From NCBI RefSeq assembly GCF_001540865.1, contig NC_033623.1:7524856-7588855 (forward strand): DNA of 64,000 nucleotides. Direction: 5' to 3'. The notes beneath the pieces are model-generated. The model ran no database searches. It was given only the letters and a program-made list of their open reading frames with translations, and had not been told where the DNA came from. This document shows, in pieces, positions 1 to 11,990 of this stretch (position 1 is the stretch's first letter; every line of letters starts with the position of its first letter). The DNA is from Ananas comosus (Eukaryota > Streptophyta > Magnoliopsida > Poales > Bromeliaceae). A program made the position numbers and the translations under genes.

Positions 1-448
1 ACTTTAACTCTAACTAGCTCTTTATGCTAGTTTTACAATTCCAATCTCGATGCTAACCAATTCTCTAGTCATAATGTCATCAACTTCACTATTGTCATGG
101 TCCACAATAATCCACAATAAATTCACACATTCATAGGGTTCTATGTCCATATTCTATTGTTCACATGTTCCTTACATTGACAGAAATTCAATTGCATAAT
201 GATAATTTCCCTATAATGCATCTATATGTATGCATATGTATGTATACTTGTGAATAGTTGTTGGGAGAATGAAACTTGAGCTAAGTATCAGGATTGGAAC
301 ATGAAAACCTGAGGTAAGGCTGGTATGTAAGTTCTCTAAACTACTTGAATTGAGGCTTGGATGATTATATATTTCTATACAAGTTATGTAGTAGCAGATT
401 ATGTGAAACCTAAGCTCGAAAATATATATATATATATATATATATATA
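1..448. other. AT-rich intergenic DNA ending in a (TA)n tract
   Basis: No supported gene. The open frames here read through the TA microsatellite at about 423-448 and encode only Tyr-Ile repeats. The tract directly abuts the first palindromic MITE. Confidence 0.6.
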
Positions 449-997
449 GAGCAGGGCTGCTGTGCTCTCAGGAGCACGGAGGCCTCTGTGCTCCTGAGCC
501 GTTTTCGATGATGGAGTTTCCGAATCGACGATCGGCTCTGTTAGACTTGATCTAGCGCATTTGAAGTTTCTAGAAAATAATTTTTGCGATTTTTCGATAT
601 CATTCACCTAGTGATCGAAAGGATTCAAAATCTATAATTTTTAATGGTTGATATCTGCCGTTTTCAAGTTTAATGGTGTAGAAGTATTCAAATCAAATGA
701 AATTTTGATACAAAATTCTTTATACTATCTATAACAATATCAATATTTCTGATAAAAAATTTTAGTGCTATATCACCACTTTTTATAGTTTTTTTATTTT
801 TAGCCATTAAAAATTATTGATTTTGAATCATTTCGATTGCTAGGTTAATGATATTGAAAAATCGCAAAAATTATTTTCTAGAAATTTCAAATACGCTAGA
901 TCAAGTTTAACGGAGCCGATTGTCGATTTGGAAATTCCATGATCGAAAACGGCCCAGGAGCACGGAGGCCTCCATGCTCCTAAGAGCACAGCAGCCC

Positions 998-1003
<6 letters not shown>
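449..1003. mobile_element. Palindromic MITE no. 1, microsatellite-flanked
   Basis: About 555 bp. The left arm (449-650) and right arm (804-1002) are near-perfect inverted repeats of about 200 bp around a loop of about 150 bp. The outer ends read GAGCAGGGCTGCTGTGCTC on the left and its near reverse complement on the right. It is flanked by (TA)n on the left and (CT)n then (TA)n on the right, with no separate target duplication visible. It has no coding capacity. The arms and loop resemble the second element at 1071-1607. Insertion within TA microsatellites recalls the Micron class described in rice; that link is inferred from context, not from sequence identity. Confidence 0.8.

Positions 1004-1070
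<67 letters not shown>
1004..1070. repeat. (CT)n then (TA)n microsatellite between two MITEs
   Basis: A CT run to about 1042 passes directly into a TA run ending at 1070, where the second MITE starts. Confidence 0.9.
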
Positions 1071-1073
<3 letters not shown>

Positions 1074-1607
1074 CTAGGCTCCTATACTATCTATAATATT
1101 GGGGCTCCGGTACTAGTCTTGTTTTCAACCTTAGAGTTTTCAAATCAATGATCCATACCGTTAAAACTGATCTAGGGTATTTGAAGTTTTTAGGAATAAA
1201 ATTTTATATTTTTTCGACATAGTTTACTTTATGATCAAAGCGTTTCAAAATTGTCAAATTTCAATGGCTACTATGGCAAGTTTGTAATTTAACGGTGTAG
1301 AAGAATTTAAATTTATTCAAATTTTGATAGAAAATACTTTAAACTATCAAAATCAAGGTCAACATTCTTGATCTTGAATTCAAAAGTTCTATGCTCAAAT
1401 TTTAAAGATTATTTAATTTCCACTGTTCATTTTGACATGATTTACTTACTAAGTAAACGATATCGAAAAAAACAAAAAATTTATTCCTAAGAATTTCATA
1501 TAGGCTAGATCATATTTAACGGTGTGGATCGTTGATTTGAAGACACTAAGATCGAAAACAAGACTATAGTACCGGAGCTCCGGTAATATAGATAGTATAG
1601 TAGCCTA
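1071..1607. mobile_element. Palindromic MITE no. 2, related to no. 1
   Basis: About 537 bp, with inverted arms near 1071-1235 and 1440-1607. The ends read TAGGCTCCTATACTATCTAT on the left and a near reverse complement (ATAGATAGTATAGTAGCCTA) on the right. The arms share a block with MITE 1 (gatcta-g-tatttgaagttt). The loops also match: both carry a GGTGTAGAAG block followed by similar AT-rich sequence. It is flanked on both sides by (TA)n (1043-1070 and about 1608-1631). It is a diverged member of the same family, sitting next to MITE 1. Confidence 0.78.
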
Positions 1608-2962
1608 ATATATATATATATATATATATATGAGAGAATGTTCTAAAGACTAATTTACAAGAAAAAACAGTAAGGCACATGGCAAATAATTATCAGCTTG
1701 ATATGTTTCCTTCTATAGGATGATCCAAGCAATTTCCCTACAAGTTGGGGTGATTTTAATAGTTTCTTTCTATGGCATTGCTGCATTTATTTTCCTATTT
1801 TGAGGATTAGATTGCTCTATTGAATATGATTGAGATTTGTTTCCTTCTATAGCATGCACTAGGTGCACGGGTGTATATGAGAGGGAAAGAGAGAAAGTCT
1901 TCTCATGATATAGAAGACAAAAGAAGAGTTAGTGAAATTCAAAAAGAAAGCTCGGGTTGAAACTATTTTATGTAAAAGAGGAGACAATTGTAATTCTTTT
2001 CTTAGTTAGTAAATATTATTTCACCTATATTTTTGCTGTTTGATTATTTCTTGGTGAGAATAAAGGTTTATGGTAAAAATCAGATTGGACGCTTTTGTTG
2101 CGAAATCCTAACAATCAGTACGTGAATGAGTTCCAAAAATTTACAGCCAGTGGTATGGGAGTAGGTTGCGAATTCTCAACAGCTCAAACCTACTCTTGGC
2201 ATCATTGCAATTAGGTGCCACCAAGAAGTGCTTTCAACTCTTCTGTTGGAGCTTTTGGTGTACAAAACATGTGCATGACTTCAAAAGCTGAAACTCAAGT
2301 AAGTATGAGATATAACAAAATTAGGTTGAACCTCTGTAATGTCCTTGTGGTGCCACCCTTCAACGTTGACGACAAAGCCACTCCGGAGAGAAGAGAGGAC
2401 AAAAGAGGAGAAGAAAGATAGAATGAGGGGACGAAGCAAAAGGAGAAAAGCGTGGCATTTGCCCAATTTATTCATTTCACATATTGTATGGATATGAAAA
2501 TACTAGGCAAACGATGTTTACGCTAAACAAGTTCCAATATAGAAGGACTAACACGAAAGCGAAACTCAAACAGCATGTATCTAGCTCCTACGTGGAAATT
2601 AAAACAGAGGACCTTGTGGGTATTATTACATTTAACTTTCAAACTACTGCAATGCAACTTTCGGTCCTATTTATTTCCTTTTCGATAGCTTGGCATTCTT
2701 GCTCTTTGAAGGCCTTAAGTTACAATCTAAATTATTTACACATTTCTTTCTCTTTGTTAAAATTGTTCATTTCCTTGTAGCAGCCTTTTACTGCCTTCAA
2801 CATTTAATTAATTATACCTTCAAAATTTAACTGTATAAATCACGATTTTTCTCATTCTTATAAACTATTCTCAAATATATTTCGTCCTCCAAAGTTGACT
2901 CAAAAGTACTACTTAGAAGTTTCTACGTTAAATGCTCGATACTAACAAGTTTTCTGCTTCAG
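1608..2962. other. (TA)n tract, then gene-free DNA upstream of or intronic to the NPF remnant
   Basis: After a TA run to about 1631 I see no coding segment. I looked for the N-terminal NPF exons (which normally encode the first two membrane helices and an acidic ExxER-type motif) and did not find them. This stretch is therefore either a very long intron whose 5' exons lie outside the window, or unrelated DNA next to a truncated copy. Confidence 0.5.
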
Positions 2963-4638
2963 GGCATGTGTTTGTTAACCTTAGCAGTTTCTATACCAGC
3001 ACTGAAGCCACCGCCATGCAAAGAAAGCTGTCCGCAAGCTTCAACACTACAACTTGGCGTATTTTTCGCTGGATTGTACATAGTTGCGCTAGGAAACGGT
3101 GGAACAAAACCGAACATTTCGACCATCGGTGCGGACCAATTCGACGAGTTCGATGCTAAAGAACGAATGCACAAACTTTCCTTCTTCAATTGGTGGTTCT
3201 TTAGCATCTTCCTGGGGACGCTCACTTGCAGGACAATGTCGGGTGGGCAATTGGATATGGTATTCCGACAATTGGTCTAGTGATCTCGGTGGCGATTTTC
3301 TTGGTCGGCACACCATTTTATAGGCACAAAGTGCCACAAGGGAGTTCGTTCGTTAAGATGGCGAGGGTATTAGTTGCAGCAGCAAAGAAATGGAGGCTTA
3401 AGTTACCTAGTGACCCGAAGGAACTCCATGAGCTGGATTTGGGCGTTTACGAGAAGAAGAGAAACTTTAGGATTGATTCGACCAACTCGATGAGGTTTGT
3501 AAGATTTTATTTATTTCTGAAATGGTGCATTCTTAATATTAATGATGAAGAGGGCACCAATATGTAAACTTGAATTGTTGAGTCAAGGGGTAAAATCAGC
3601 AGAAACAAACTACGACAAAAATGCTAAGATCTTATACTAATACATTGTCAAGTTACTACGACAAAAATGCTAAGATCTTATACTATTCACAAACATCGCA
3701 AATTAAGCATTCTATTAAGATCTTATACTAATTACATTGTCAAGTTACTAATTTTCATAAACGATTTCAGGTTCCTGAACAAAGCTGCCGTTAAAGGCGG
3801 TTCTGACACCAAGTGGTCCTTGTGTTGCGTAACACAAGTCGAGGAGACAAAACAAATTCTGCGAATGCTTCCGATATTGGTCACAATGTTCATTCCATGC
3901 ACAATTATCTCTCAGACGAATACCCTCTTCGTCAAGCAAGGCACGACTCTAAATCGACACATGGGTCGTCACTTCCAAATCCCTCCGGCAAGCCTAGGAG
4001 CGTTCGTAACACTAACCATGCTCATCTGTGTCGTTCTCTACGATCGTTACTTTGTAAAGATCATGAAACTGTGGACGAAAAATCCAAGGGGGATCACGCT
4101 CCTTCAAAGAATAGGATTCGGGTTACTCCTCCACATCGTCACAATGCTCGCTGCGTGCTTTATTGAAAAGAAAAGGCTAAGCGTCGCAAGAAGTCACGGG
4201 CTAGACAGAAGTGGGGGCCAAGTTCCGCTGACCATATTCATATTACTTCCTCAATTTGTTTTCATGGGAGTAGCAGATGCTTTTCTAGTGGTGGGGAAGA
4301 TAGAATTCTTCTATGATCAAGCCCCGGAAAGCATGAAGAGTTTGGGGACTTCATTTTCTTTGACAGCTTACGGTGTCGGGAACTTCCTCAGTAGTTTTCT
4401 CCTTGCATTCGTGTCGAATATATCGAAAAGAAGAGGCAAGGGGTGGATATTGAACAATTTGAATGCCTCGCGCCTGGACTACTACTATGTGTTTCTTGCA
4501 ATCCTCGGTGTTATTAATTTCATCTTATTCTTAGCTCTGAGTCGCATTTATATCTATAAGTTGGATCTATCCAAGTCAATTGATGTAGTGACTGAAGATC
4601 GAGGGGCATCGGACTGCCAAGCAGAGTCGAAGAGTTAA
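2963..4638 (+). pseudogene. NRT1/PTR family (NPF5-like) transporter, 5'-truncated and frameshifted
   Basis: NPF/POT proteins are proton-coupled membrane transporters of nitrate, peptides or hormones with 12 helices and about 570-610 residues. Here about 466 codons remain. One exon spans 2963-3494 (acceptor TTCTGCTTCAG, donor after ATGAG) and the last spans 3771-4638 (acceptor GATTTCAG, stop TAA); they join in phase. Recognisable pieces are GGTKPNISTIGADQFDE, FFNWWFFSIFLGTL, QVEETKQILRMLPIL, NTLFVKQGTTL, the PESMKSLGTS signature and ILNNLNASRLDYYY. They resemble the NPF5.2/5.3 group. The N-terminal exons (about 100-115 residues) are not visible. Between 3223 and 3229 the segment joining FLGTL to QDNVGW is only 5 nt where about 27 nt are expected, which shifts the frame. 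A pseudogene is most likely; an assembly error or 5' exons outside the window cannot be excluded. Confidence 0.85.
3600..3760. repeat. Short direct repeats inside the NPF intron
   Basis: A unit containing GCTAAGATCTTATACT and CATTGTCAAGTTACTA occurs about three times in imperfect tandem within the 276-bp intron at 3495-3770. This is a local duplication with no other visible role. Confidence 0.75.
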
Positions 4639-4676
4639 AACCGTCGTCGAATATATAGCTGCTTTTGGATACAGCA

Positions 4677-4682
4677 ATAAAT
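4677..4682 (+). terminator. Poly(A) signal AATAAA after the NPF remnant
   Basis: A canonical AATAAA lies 39 nt after the stop codon, in T/A-rich DNA typical of plant 3' UTRs. Confidence 0.5.
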
Positions 4683-6720
4683 TTGTATAAATGTATCACT
4701 GTTATTTGGATACATTGATAAGTTTGTATCATCTTTCTGTTTCACCAGCCATATGTTTCAACATGTCACACTTATACTAATAAGAACAAATTATGTATTA
4801 ATGCTTATATATATATATATAAGATAATATTGATGCCCCAGTAATATACTTTCTTCTTTTTTATTTTTTTATTTTTTTTTGAAAAATCTGATATAGAGAT
4901 AACTCACCACTCACCAGAGATGAAATTGATTATTAATTTCTGCGTCCTGCTTTTCTCTGCTGTAATCCGTAAATTTTAGTTTATTGCATTTGCTGGTTCA
5001 AACTATGAAATTGTTCTAATATTAGTCGTAAATTATAGATTGGATGGGTGTTGTAGTCAAAAGATGTTTTTCTCAATGGGGAGGGATTGGCCCCACTGGG
5101 ACTTGGTCCATAAAAACCACGTTTGGTTCGTACAAGAGGAGAAATAAATTCTTCTTTTCCTACTGGTTTTCGAACGCTGTGTTTGGCATTTGAAATGCAT
5201 AGTTTTATTTTCGGATTTCTGGAATAAGTCGGTATAACCCGGTATAGGGCTTGAACTGTTGTTCCATCCTTTTTTCTAGACAAAACTTATTTCCAAGTAG
5301 AAACAATTAATTTTAATTATTGTATTAAATTATTAATTAATCTAATTAATATAGTTGAATCATTATTCATTGCTTAAATAATAAAATAATTAATTAATTT
5401 ATTATATATAATTAATTAGCTAATTAATTATTAATAATTTAATTTGTCTATCCATAAACTAAATATTTATATTGATCAACCATTAATATTTCTATTAATC
5501 TAATTAATTTTTTACTAGTTATCCAACTTAAATAATTTACTAACTAATTAAAAATTTAAATTATACTTTATATTTAATTAATTAATTAATATATTTTTAT
5601 TATCTTATACAATATTCATAGTTAATGAATTTATTAATTTATTAAATTATTTTTAATTAATATTTTGATGTTAATTAATTAGATTTTTAATTTAAAATTA
5701 TAACTCTTATTCCTCTTGTTCCAATATAATCATCCAAATACTATTTACCTTATTCTAAAAAACAACCAAATTTTCATTTAAACACAAAATTGATCTGATT
5801 CCCTATTTATATCTGAAACTTGTATTTATCTCTGGAATTAGCAGTTCTTATTTATATCCGTACCAAAAGTAGCCTAAACATATACCACTGTGACAAAGTT
5901 GACATATCTACCTAAACATTGTTGACTAACTAGATCCTTCTAAATCAAAAGGTGCGTATAAACGAATAAATCATCCCATAATAGTTGAGGCCGATCATCT
6001 TGCAGAAGGAATTTGCTATCCCTAAATATTGAGATTATGCTATTATCTCTCTATGATATGTAACTAGAGAGAACAGAAAAACAACTTAACAGGGAACAAA
6101 TCCAAGGTATCAAGGATCCAGAACTTTTTCAAATATCTAGTATCCCTCAAACGCATCAATGATGATAATAATGATGCGTTTGAGGGCTTGTTTAGATGTC
6201 AGAACAAAATATCCAATAATAACATTTTTCTCATGTGATTGGAAACTAGATGTTTAATTTTTTACTCGTTTAAAGGTATTGGCATCAACAGTACGGTAGA
6301 ATACTTCACTTATCAAATTATCTATTTTATAATGAATAATAATTTGCCTCATTTGTCAAATACTATATACTTCTTGATCGAGCAGATCAAAAGAATGTTC
6401 TGAATAAGTTAATACATGGGACTCGTTTCGTTCGTGCTATACAATATTTCTAATTAGTTCAATATAACTAGAAATTTGATTCCTGCATACCAGATTACTA
6501 CTAATGCTGTATCATAGATTATGGTTCAGTGTAGTAACGTAACGGCGGGTTATTGCACAGGCAAGATTGTTGTATTTGGTTTATCTCATAGATTTAGGTA
6601 ATCCTGGCAACAAAGTTTATACTATTTCAATTCAATAATACCCTTGCAATCATATTCATTTAAAATTTCAATGTAAATTTGAAATTCAAGGACCCTAAAA
6701 ATATCATGTGCTAAATTAGA
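4683..6720. other. AT-rich intergenic spacer, no gene
   Basis: Includes a short (TA)n at about 4806-4821 and an extremely AT-rich TTAATTAA-type stretch at about 5283-5700. No open frame looks coding. Confidence 0.65.
6144..6186. repeat. Perfect inverted repeat (hairpin)
   Basis: Arms CCCTCAAACGCATCA and TGATGCGTTTGAGGG are exactly complementary over 15 bp, around a 13-nt loop of ATGATGATAATAA. No adjacent gene or poly-T tract gives it a role. Confidence 0.85.
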
Positions 6721-7148
6721 ATGGGCAAGCATGTTCCCCACCGTCTCCCTACCCGCTACTATCCTCCCCGACGCGGTGGTCCTAGTTATCCCTGTCCACC
6801 TGCCCCTCGTAACCCTCCACCCCCTCCTGTCCCTTGCAACCCTCCGCCCCCACCCTTTTCCAACCTTGCCCCTGCTTCACTTGGAGAGTCACATGTCCGT
6901 CACGGGTTCTCTTTCAAGGATGCAATCTTGACCCCACTTCCCTTTCGCCTCTCTCCCCTCTCGACCCAGAAAGTCGCTGCCCTAATCCCTCCCTTCCTCC
7001 CCACCCACCCAACTTTCTTCTCAACCCTTTCCTTAAGGGACGCTGTTTTAGGTGCTTTAAGAGGGGGCATCGTGCCGCCCATTACAGAGAGCTGCGGCAC
7101 TGCCTCCGCTGTCACGCTCCCGATTCTTCATTTTTTCGGACACGCTAA
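6721..7148 (+). pseudogene. Zinc-knuckle fragment of a LINE-like ORF1
   Basis: Plant LINE ORF1 proteins carry CCHC zinc knuckles that bind RNA. The frame at 6834-7148 ends in RCFRCFKRGHRAAHYRELRHCLRC. This keeps the C-x2-C-x4-H spacing, but the last cysteine of the first knuckle is Tyr, and the second knuckle is cut off after CLRC. The upstream part is proline-rich in two overlapping frames (a PPPPP-type composition), suggesting frame damage. There is no reverse transcriptase after it; retrotransposon LTR sequence begins at about 7138-7150. Family assignment is an inference from the CFRC...GHRA pattern. Confidence 0.45.
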
Positions 7149-9545
7149 CAGATCCGGCGTGTACAAAGAAATTTCTCCTGTATACGAAGCGAAGCTGTAC
7201 ATGTACCTGCAATCGTACAATACTACGACCAGTAGTATAGAGTTGCTAGAAAGGAACAAAACATAAATAAAAATAGAAGTTCACTATACATACATAACAT
7301 CCAGGTGTACAAAACGCTTGCTCCAGCGAGATACAACAAGTATGTATAAGAACTCAAAACTACCACTACCTGTAGCTGGTATACTCTAGATCAGCAGCAA
7401 CTGGGAAGGGATCTAACTCGAGACTCCCTTTCCACGATCTGAATCAGTAGCAGCAGCAGCAACCGAAGAAGAAGGCTCTGCAAAAGATTACAACAACTAG
7501 GCGTGAGAACTACTGTAAAAAGAAGTAGTCTTCAGTGGGTACCGCTACCGACCTCAACGGCTCGCCCACTAAGTCTACAGATGTATGCTTAAATGATAGT
7601 AAGAAAACTGAAAACAATCTACAGCTATATACCACTACACTATCATGATTCGACACTACTATCTGTAGAATGAAACAAGCTGATCCAAACTCACTAGGGA
7701 CTATAAATATACCCGTCCCAGGGACTGTGAGTACACCCGTCCCGCCTGTCGAAGCTATACAGCTACCTCCACACTAAACAGTCCGTGGAGAGCAAGTCCA
7801 ACCAGGACACAACGACACAAACGCAAACGCACAAAGCCCGACTCCGGAGTGGCACTTGTGGGCGCTACACAACCAAGTATACAAGCGTATCTCTGTCGAG
7901 CTGAATCAGGCTCTCACAGGCTAAGATCAAAGTAAATAGGGTCCAACTGATCTAACAACTAAACTCACGTACCCTCGGCATAATCTGATGCAAAAAACAG
8001 CAATCTGGGTCCACCGTCAACCTCAACGGCATCCGACAGTTCGGAACAGCCTAAACACTGCTGTAAAAATAAGCTCGGCATCCCAGCACGAGCGTAATTA
8101 CATTCTACACTATTCTGGGTATCCACCACCTACTAACTGTTGTGATACAATCAAACTACGGCTCCTAGAGCTAAATCTGGTAGTTTAAACATATGACGTT
8201 GTAGAATCGCTGGTTTTCTCCTAAGTCATATCCAAGTCCAACATATATATATATATATAGCTAACATATTAGGCTCCAATTCAGATTTTAATCATGCTAA
8301 ACCAATGAATCGAGCAACTACAATATGCTAAGCAAAACGACGTATACATGTTGACTATAATCAACTTAGAAGGAAATCAGCAGAATTCGGTAAGCATCAC
8401 ATTTAACCCACCTCTCGCGCAACTCCACGGCAGCAATAAGGTCACGAGTATGCTGGAAGCCTCAGCCGAACACACCCTCAACCAGCAACAAAACACTTTA
8501 AAGATCTAAACACCAAAAATCACCAAAATCTATCAATCTACTAAAATTCAGCACTTAAGCTTAATTTTCTCACAACTCCAATGTCAAAACTCACCTAGCA
8601 ATCTTCAATTCAGGTGAGGAAGGTTCCAAATCCAGTAGACTATGATGGAGAATCACCCTCTGATCCAAAACCCAGCTTCCTCCAAAGATTGCATCAAGAA
8701 CACCAAAACAACTAAAATCAGTCCAAAACCACCAACAGCAGAGTAAAACTCAAAATCAACCAATCTAACCTCAACCAAAATCTATCAAAATGGGCTCCAC
8801 GAATTCCTCTTGGAGTCCTGAATCCACCAAACCAAGTTTCATGGAAAACGGAGCTTCCTACGTTGCACACGAGCCAAAACGCCGGCGGTTGCTGCTGGAA
8901 TTCTGCTGGAACTACAGTCCTCAAGCTTCAATTTGTGGAATTTGGAGAAATTGGAGTAAGCTAAGGAGTTTGGATGCAATCTAAGCCTTCACTGTGAAGA
9001 GAGGATGAAAAGAGTTCACTAGGGTTGAACTCTAGCTATTTGTAGTGAGCTGGAAGGATAAAATAAGCCCCATAAACAAACACTACAAACCTGCTACACC
9101 TGCAGGAATGCGCACTTTCGGGTGCCCAAAACCCCTTTCTGGGCATCCGAAACCTCCACGCTACACCAATCCTCTTGGTCGGTTCCTCCGCCTGCAGTCT
9201 GCTGCGCCCATATTCTAGCCCGGCGGACCTCACCTACCACCAGCCATGCGTCAGCTTAAACGATATTCATGAGGTGAACTTTCGGACCTACAACCGGGCG
9301 CCCGAAACCAAGATCCGAATTGGCTTCCAGTTCAGTTCAAACCAGCACTCAAGTTCTGGGCGACCAAATCTAGTTCTGGGCACCCGAATCTGGCAAAACT
9401 CCAGTTTTGTTTATTTGAGTGCGCCGAGTCCATTTCTGCATCCATTTCGTGCAGAAACGACTCTGACTCAGTCTGACACTCTCCAAATGTATCGACCAGT
9501 CACTAATACTATAGCCAATCCTATCCAAACCTCAGGAACACTACA
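7138..9545 (-). mobile_element. 3' LTR of Ty3/gypsy element G1
   Basis: Read on the minus strand, the LTR starts TGTAGTGTTCCTGAGG at 9545, right after a polypurine tract (TAGTGGGGAAGGA). The low-coordinate edge is fuzzy, near 7138-7150, where a segment like the terminal part of the other LTRs (GGCGTG / ATCTGTT) meets the zinc-knuckle fragment. At about 2.4 kb it matches the other Tekay-type LTRs here. Near its start (9115-9400) it carries repeated GGGCNCCC-like motifs, and at 7507-7533 it has the conserved hairpin seen in other LTRs. The open frames inside are not credible genes. Confidence 0.7.
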
Positions 9546-9593
9546 TCCTTCCCCACTACAAAAAGTTTCGTCTCCGAAACTTAAATTCATACC

Positions 9594-10534
9594 TCAATCC
9601 GGAGTATCAAACAGGTAGGGGTAGGACTCTAGCATCACTGTCTCCGGCTCCCAAGTCGCCTCCCGCTCCTCGTGATTACTCCATTGCACCTTTACATAAG
9701 GGATGACCCGGTTGCGCAATTCTTTCGTCTCACGAGCCAGAATTCGCACCGGTCGCTCCTCATATCTCAGGTTCTCGCCAAGCTTTAGCGGTGTGAAGTA
9801 AATCACGTGAGAGGGATCGAAAACATATCTCTTCAAAGCCGAGACGTGGAAAACATCGTGGATGCCGACTAGCCACGGGGGTAGAACAATCCTGTAAGCA
9901 ACTGGCCCAACTCGCTCGAACACCTCAAAAGGGCCAACAAAGCGTGGACTCAACTTTCCACGCACTCCAAATTTGCGTATGCCTCTTGACGGCGAGACTT
10001 TCAGAAACACATGATCTCCAACCTGGAACTCTAAGTCTTGTCTCTTGGTATCGGCATAGCTCCTCTAGCGGCTCTGGGCTATCAAAAGGTGTCGTCGCAC
10101 TGCTCTAACCTTTTCCCCAGCCTCTAGTAAAATCTCAGGCCTAGCGTCTTCCTTTCACCTACATCACTTTAAAACAAAGGGGATCGACATCTGCGCCCAT
10201 ACAACGTCTCAAATGGAGCCATCTAAATGCTCGTTTGATAGCTGTTGTTGTACGCAAACTCAGCCAGTCTCAAATGTCGATGCCACCCTCCTCCAAAGTT
10301 CAGGACACATGCCCTCAGTATGTCCTCCAGAGTCTGAATGGTCCGCTCTGACCGATCATCCGTCTGTGGGTGAAACACCGTGCTGAAATGTAACTGAGTA
10401 CCCAAAGCTGTCTGAAGACTCCTCCAAAAGTGTGAAACAAACCTCGGGTCCCTGTCTGACACGATCGAAATCAGTATACCTTGCAATCTCACGATCTCAT
10501 CCAGATATAGCTGAGCGAGTCTCTCCTTAGACCA
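9594..10534 (-). pseudogene. G1 integrase C-terminal half with chromodomain-like tail
   Basis: The integrase inserts retrotransposon cDNA into chromosomes. The frame at 10223-10549 shows [18 protein letters not shown] and [20 protein letters not shown], covering the second Asp and the Glu of the D,D-35-E core. The usual DGQSERT is DDRSERT here. The frame at 9594-10010 carries KLSPRFVGPFEVFERVGPVAYR and a chromodomain-like end (VKVQWSNHEEREATWEPE), typical of Tekay/Del chromoviruses. The two pieces are out of frame with each other. The upstream part of pol lies at 15721-19355; solo LTR A separates them, and the frame would continue across it once one GGTGG target copy is removed. Confidence 0.9.
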
Positions 10535-10732
10535 GGTGGTGTAATACACTGGATCTTAGCAAATCGCAAGATTCGAGTGTTTGATCTGTGTTTGGAGCTT
10601 TCCCACAGTTTTTGGAGGATCGTTGATAGTGTCCCGACCCCTGGCACGCATCCCGAGGATGTTGGAGTGGGACTTGGCACCAAAATTCCAAAATCGGAAT
10701 TTTTGGACAGCTCTCGGGTAGCCTGCAGCAGG

Positions 10733-10905
10733 GCTTGTACCGGAACAAGACTGGCCTTGTACCGGTACAAGGGTTGATGGTTGTACCGGTACAGCCATCG
10801 GACTTGTACCGGTACAGAGCCGCAGACCGCGCGACCCGAGCCTCGGGTTTGCAATTTCGTCGGCCTTGTACCGGTACAAGAGCCCGTGTACCGGTACAAG
10901 GAGGC
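10733..10905. repeat. TACCGGTA palindrome array in the U3 of LTR A
   Basis: Five perfect TGTACCGGTACA-type palindromes and one imperfect copy (TACCGGAACA) occur within about 170 bp, some 195-365 bp from the LTR start. Open frames across it read as VPVQ or YRYK repeats, which simply reflect the palindrome. Confidence 0.9.
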
Positions 10906-11990
10906 AGATTTCGTGCAGTTTGTTCTGCAGGGGTGTTTTTGCTATTGTAGCAATACTATAACAGCACCCACGCCCCTAGGGCTCTTCTTTGAGCTTGCCA
11001 CTGCAGGGAGCAAGGTAAGGAGAGCTTATCTTTGCTTCTCTTTGGTTTTAATCTCCCTCTAGCTTAGATTTTGAAGGATTAATCCCTTTTCTTTCCTCTT
11101 TTATGCTTCTCCACCATTGATGGAGCTAGAAGCTTGGATTTGGAGCTAAGTGGAGGATAGATCTTGGGATTTAAAGGATTTAGAGCTTGATTTGAAGCTT
11201 CTAAGAGGTAAGCATTACACTATCTTCCTCTAGATTTGAGTTTCATTGGATTTCATGAGATGAAACCCTAGATTGTGATATTAGGGTTTATTTTGGGCAT
11301 TTTGAATCTAGGGCTTTTGAAGCTAGATTGATCGGATTAGAGGCTTCCATTAGGTTGGATTGGATGAGCCCTAGCTTCATTTTGGAGCTTTAGAGGAGAT
11401 TTTGCACTAGAGGTGAGTTCTTCTCACCTATACTTGATTAGCTTAATGATTGAGCTATTGATGGTTCGTTTCGTTCGTGTGACGCATGTTTCTCTACCTC
11501 TAGGGTACTAGGAGACTAGAGGACACCCTCGTTGGAGCGCACGAGGAGTTTCGTTGCCATCGGTGGGTTTGGCTTCGGGGAAATGGGGCGAAATGACCCC
11601 TATGCTCTTTCTACTTATTGTAAAATATTTTTAAGTTCATTTCTATGCTAAATGGGATTTATATGAATTTTAGAGCACTTAAAATGCATGCCTCGTGTAT
11701 TATGAAAATTTCACTATATAGTAGAGCTATATGAGTAGAATGCATGCATATGGGAAAAGTGTTTATTTTACAAGTGGAAAATACATCTCTTATGAGGATT
11801 ATGACTTGGAATATGTGCTTTGGAACATAGTTGCCATGTTTTGACATAGAAAACAAGAGTGTCATAAAGGGGCACTCGAAACTAGTGAACTATGGAACTG
11901 CAACATAGAGATATATTGATAGGCCTTTGTACATCTGCTATATATATTCCATGTTAAAGACATGATGACATAGAGATAGGTCTTTGGGAC

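Noticed and set aside
5100..5880. Possible MITE with ends like GTTTGGTTCGTAC and CTACTTTTGGTACGG.
   Set aside because: The supposed inverted ends match only over a few bases and no target duplication is visible.
9175..9618. A 147-codon plus-strand frame.
   Set aside because: It lies across the G1 LTR start and polypurine tract on the antisense strand, with no domain.
10577..11062. Several frames encoding VPVQ and YRYK repeats.
   Set aside because: They are produced by the TACCGGTA palindromes and overlap on both strands; no start, domain or conservation supports a protein.
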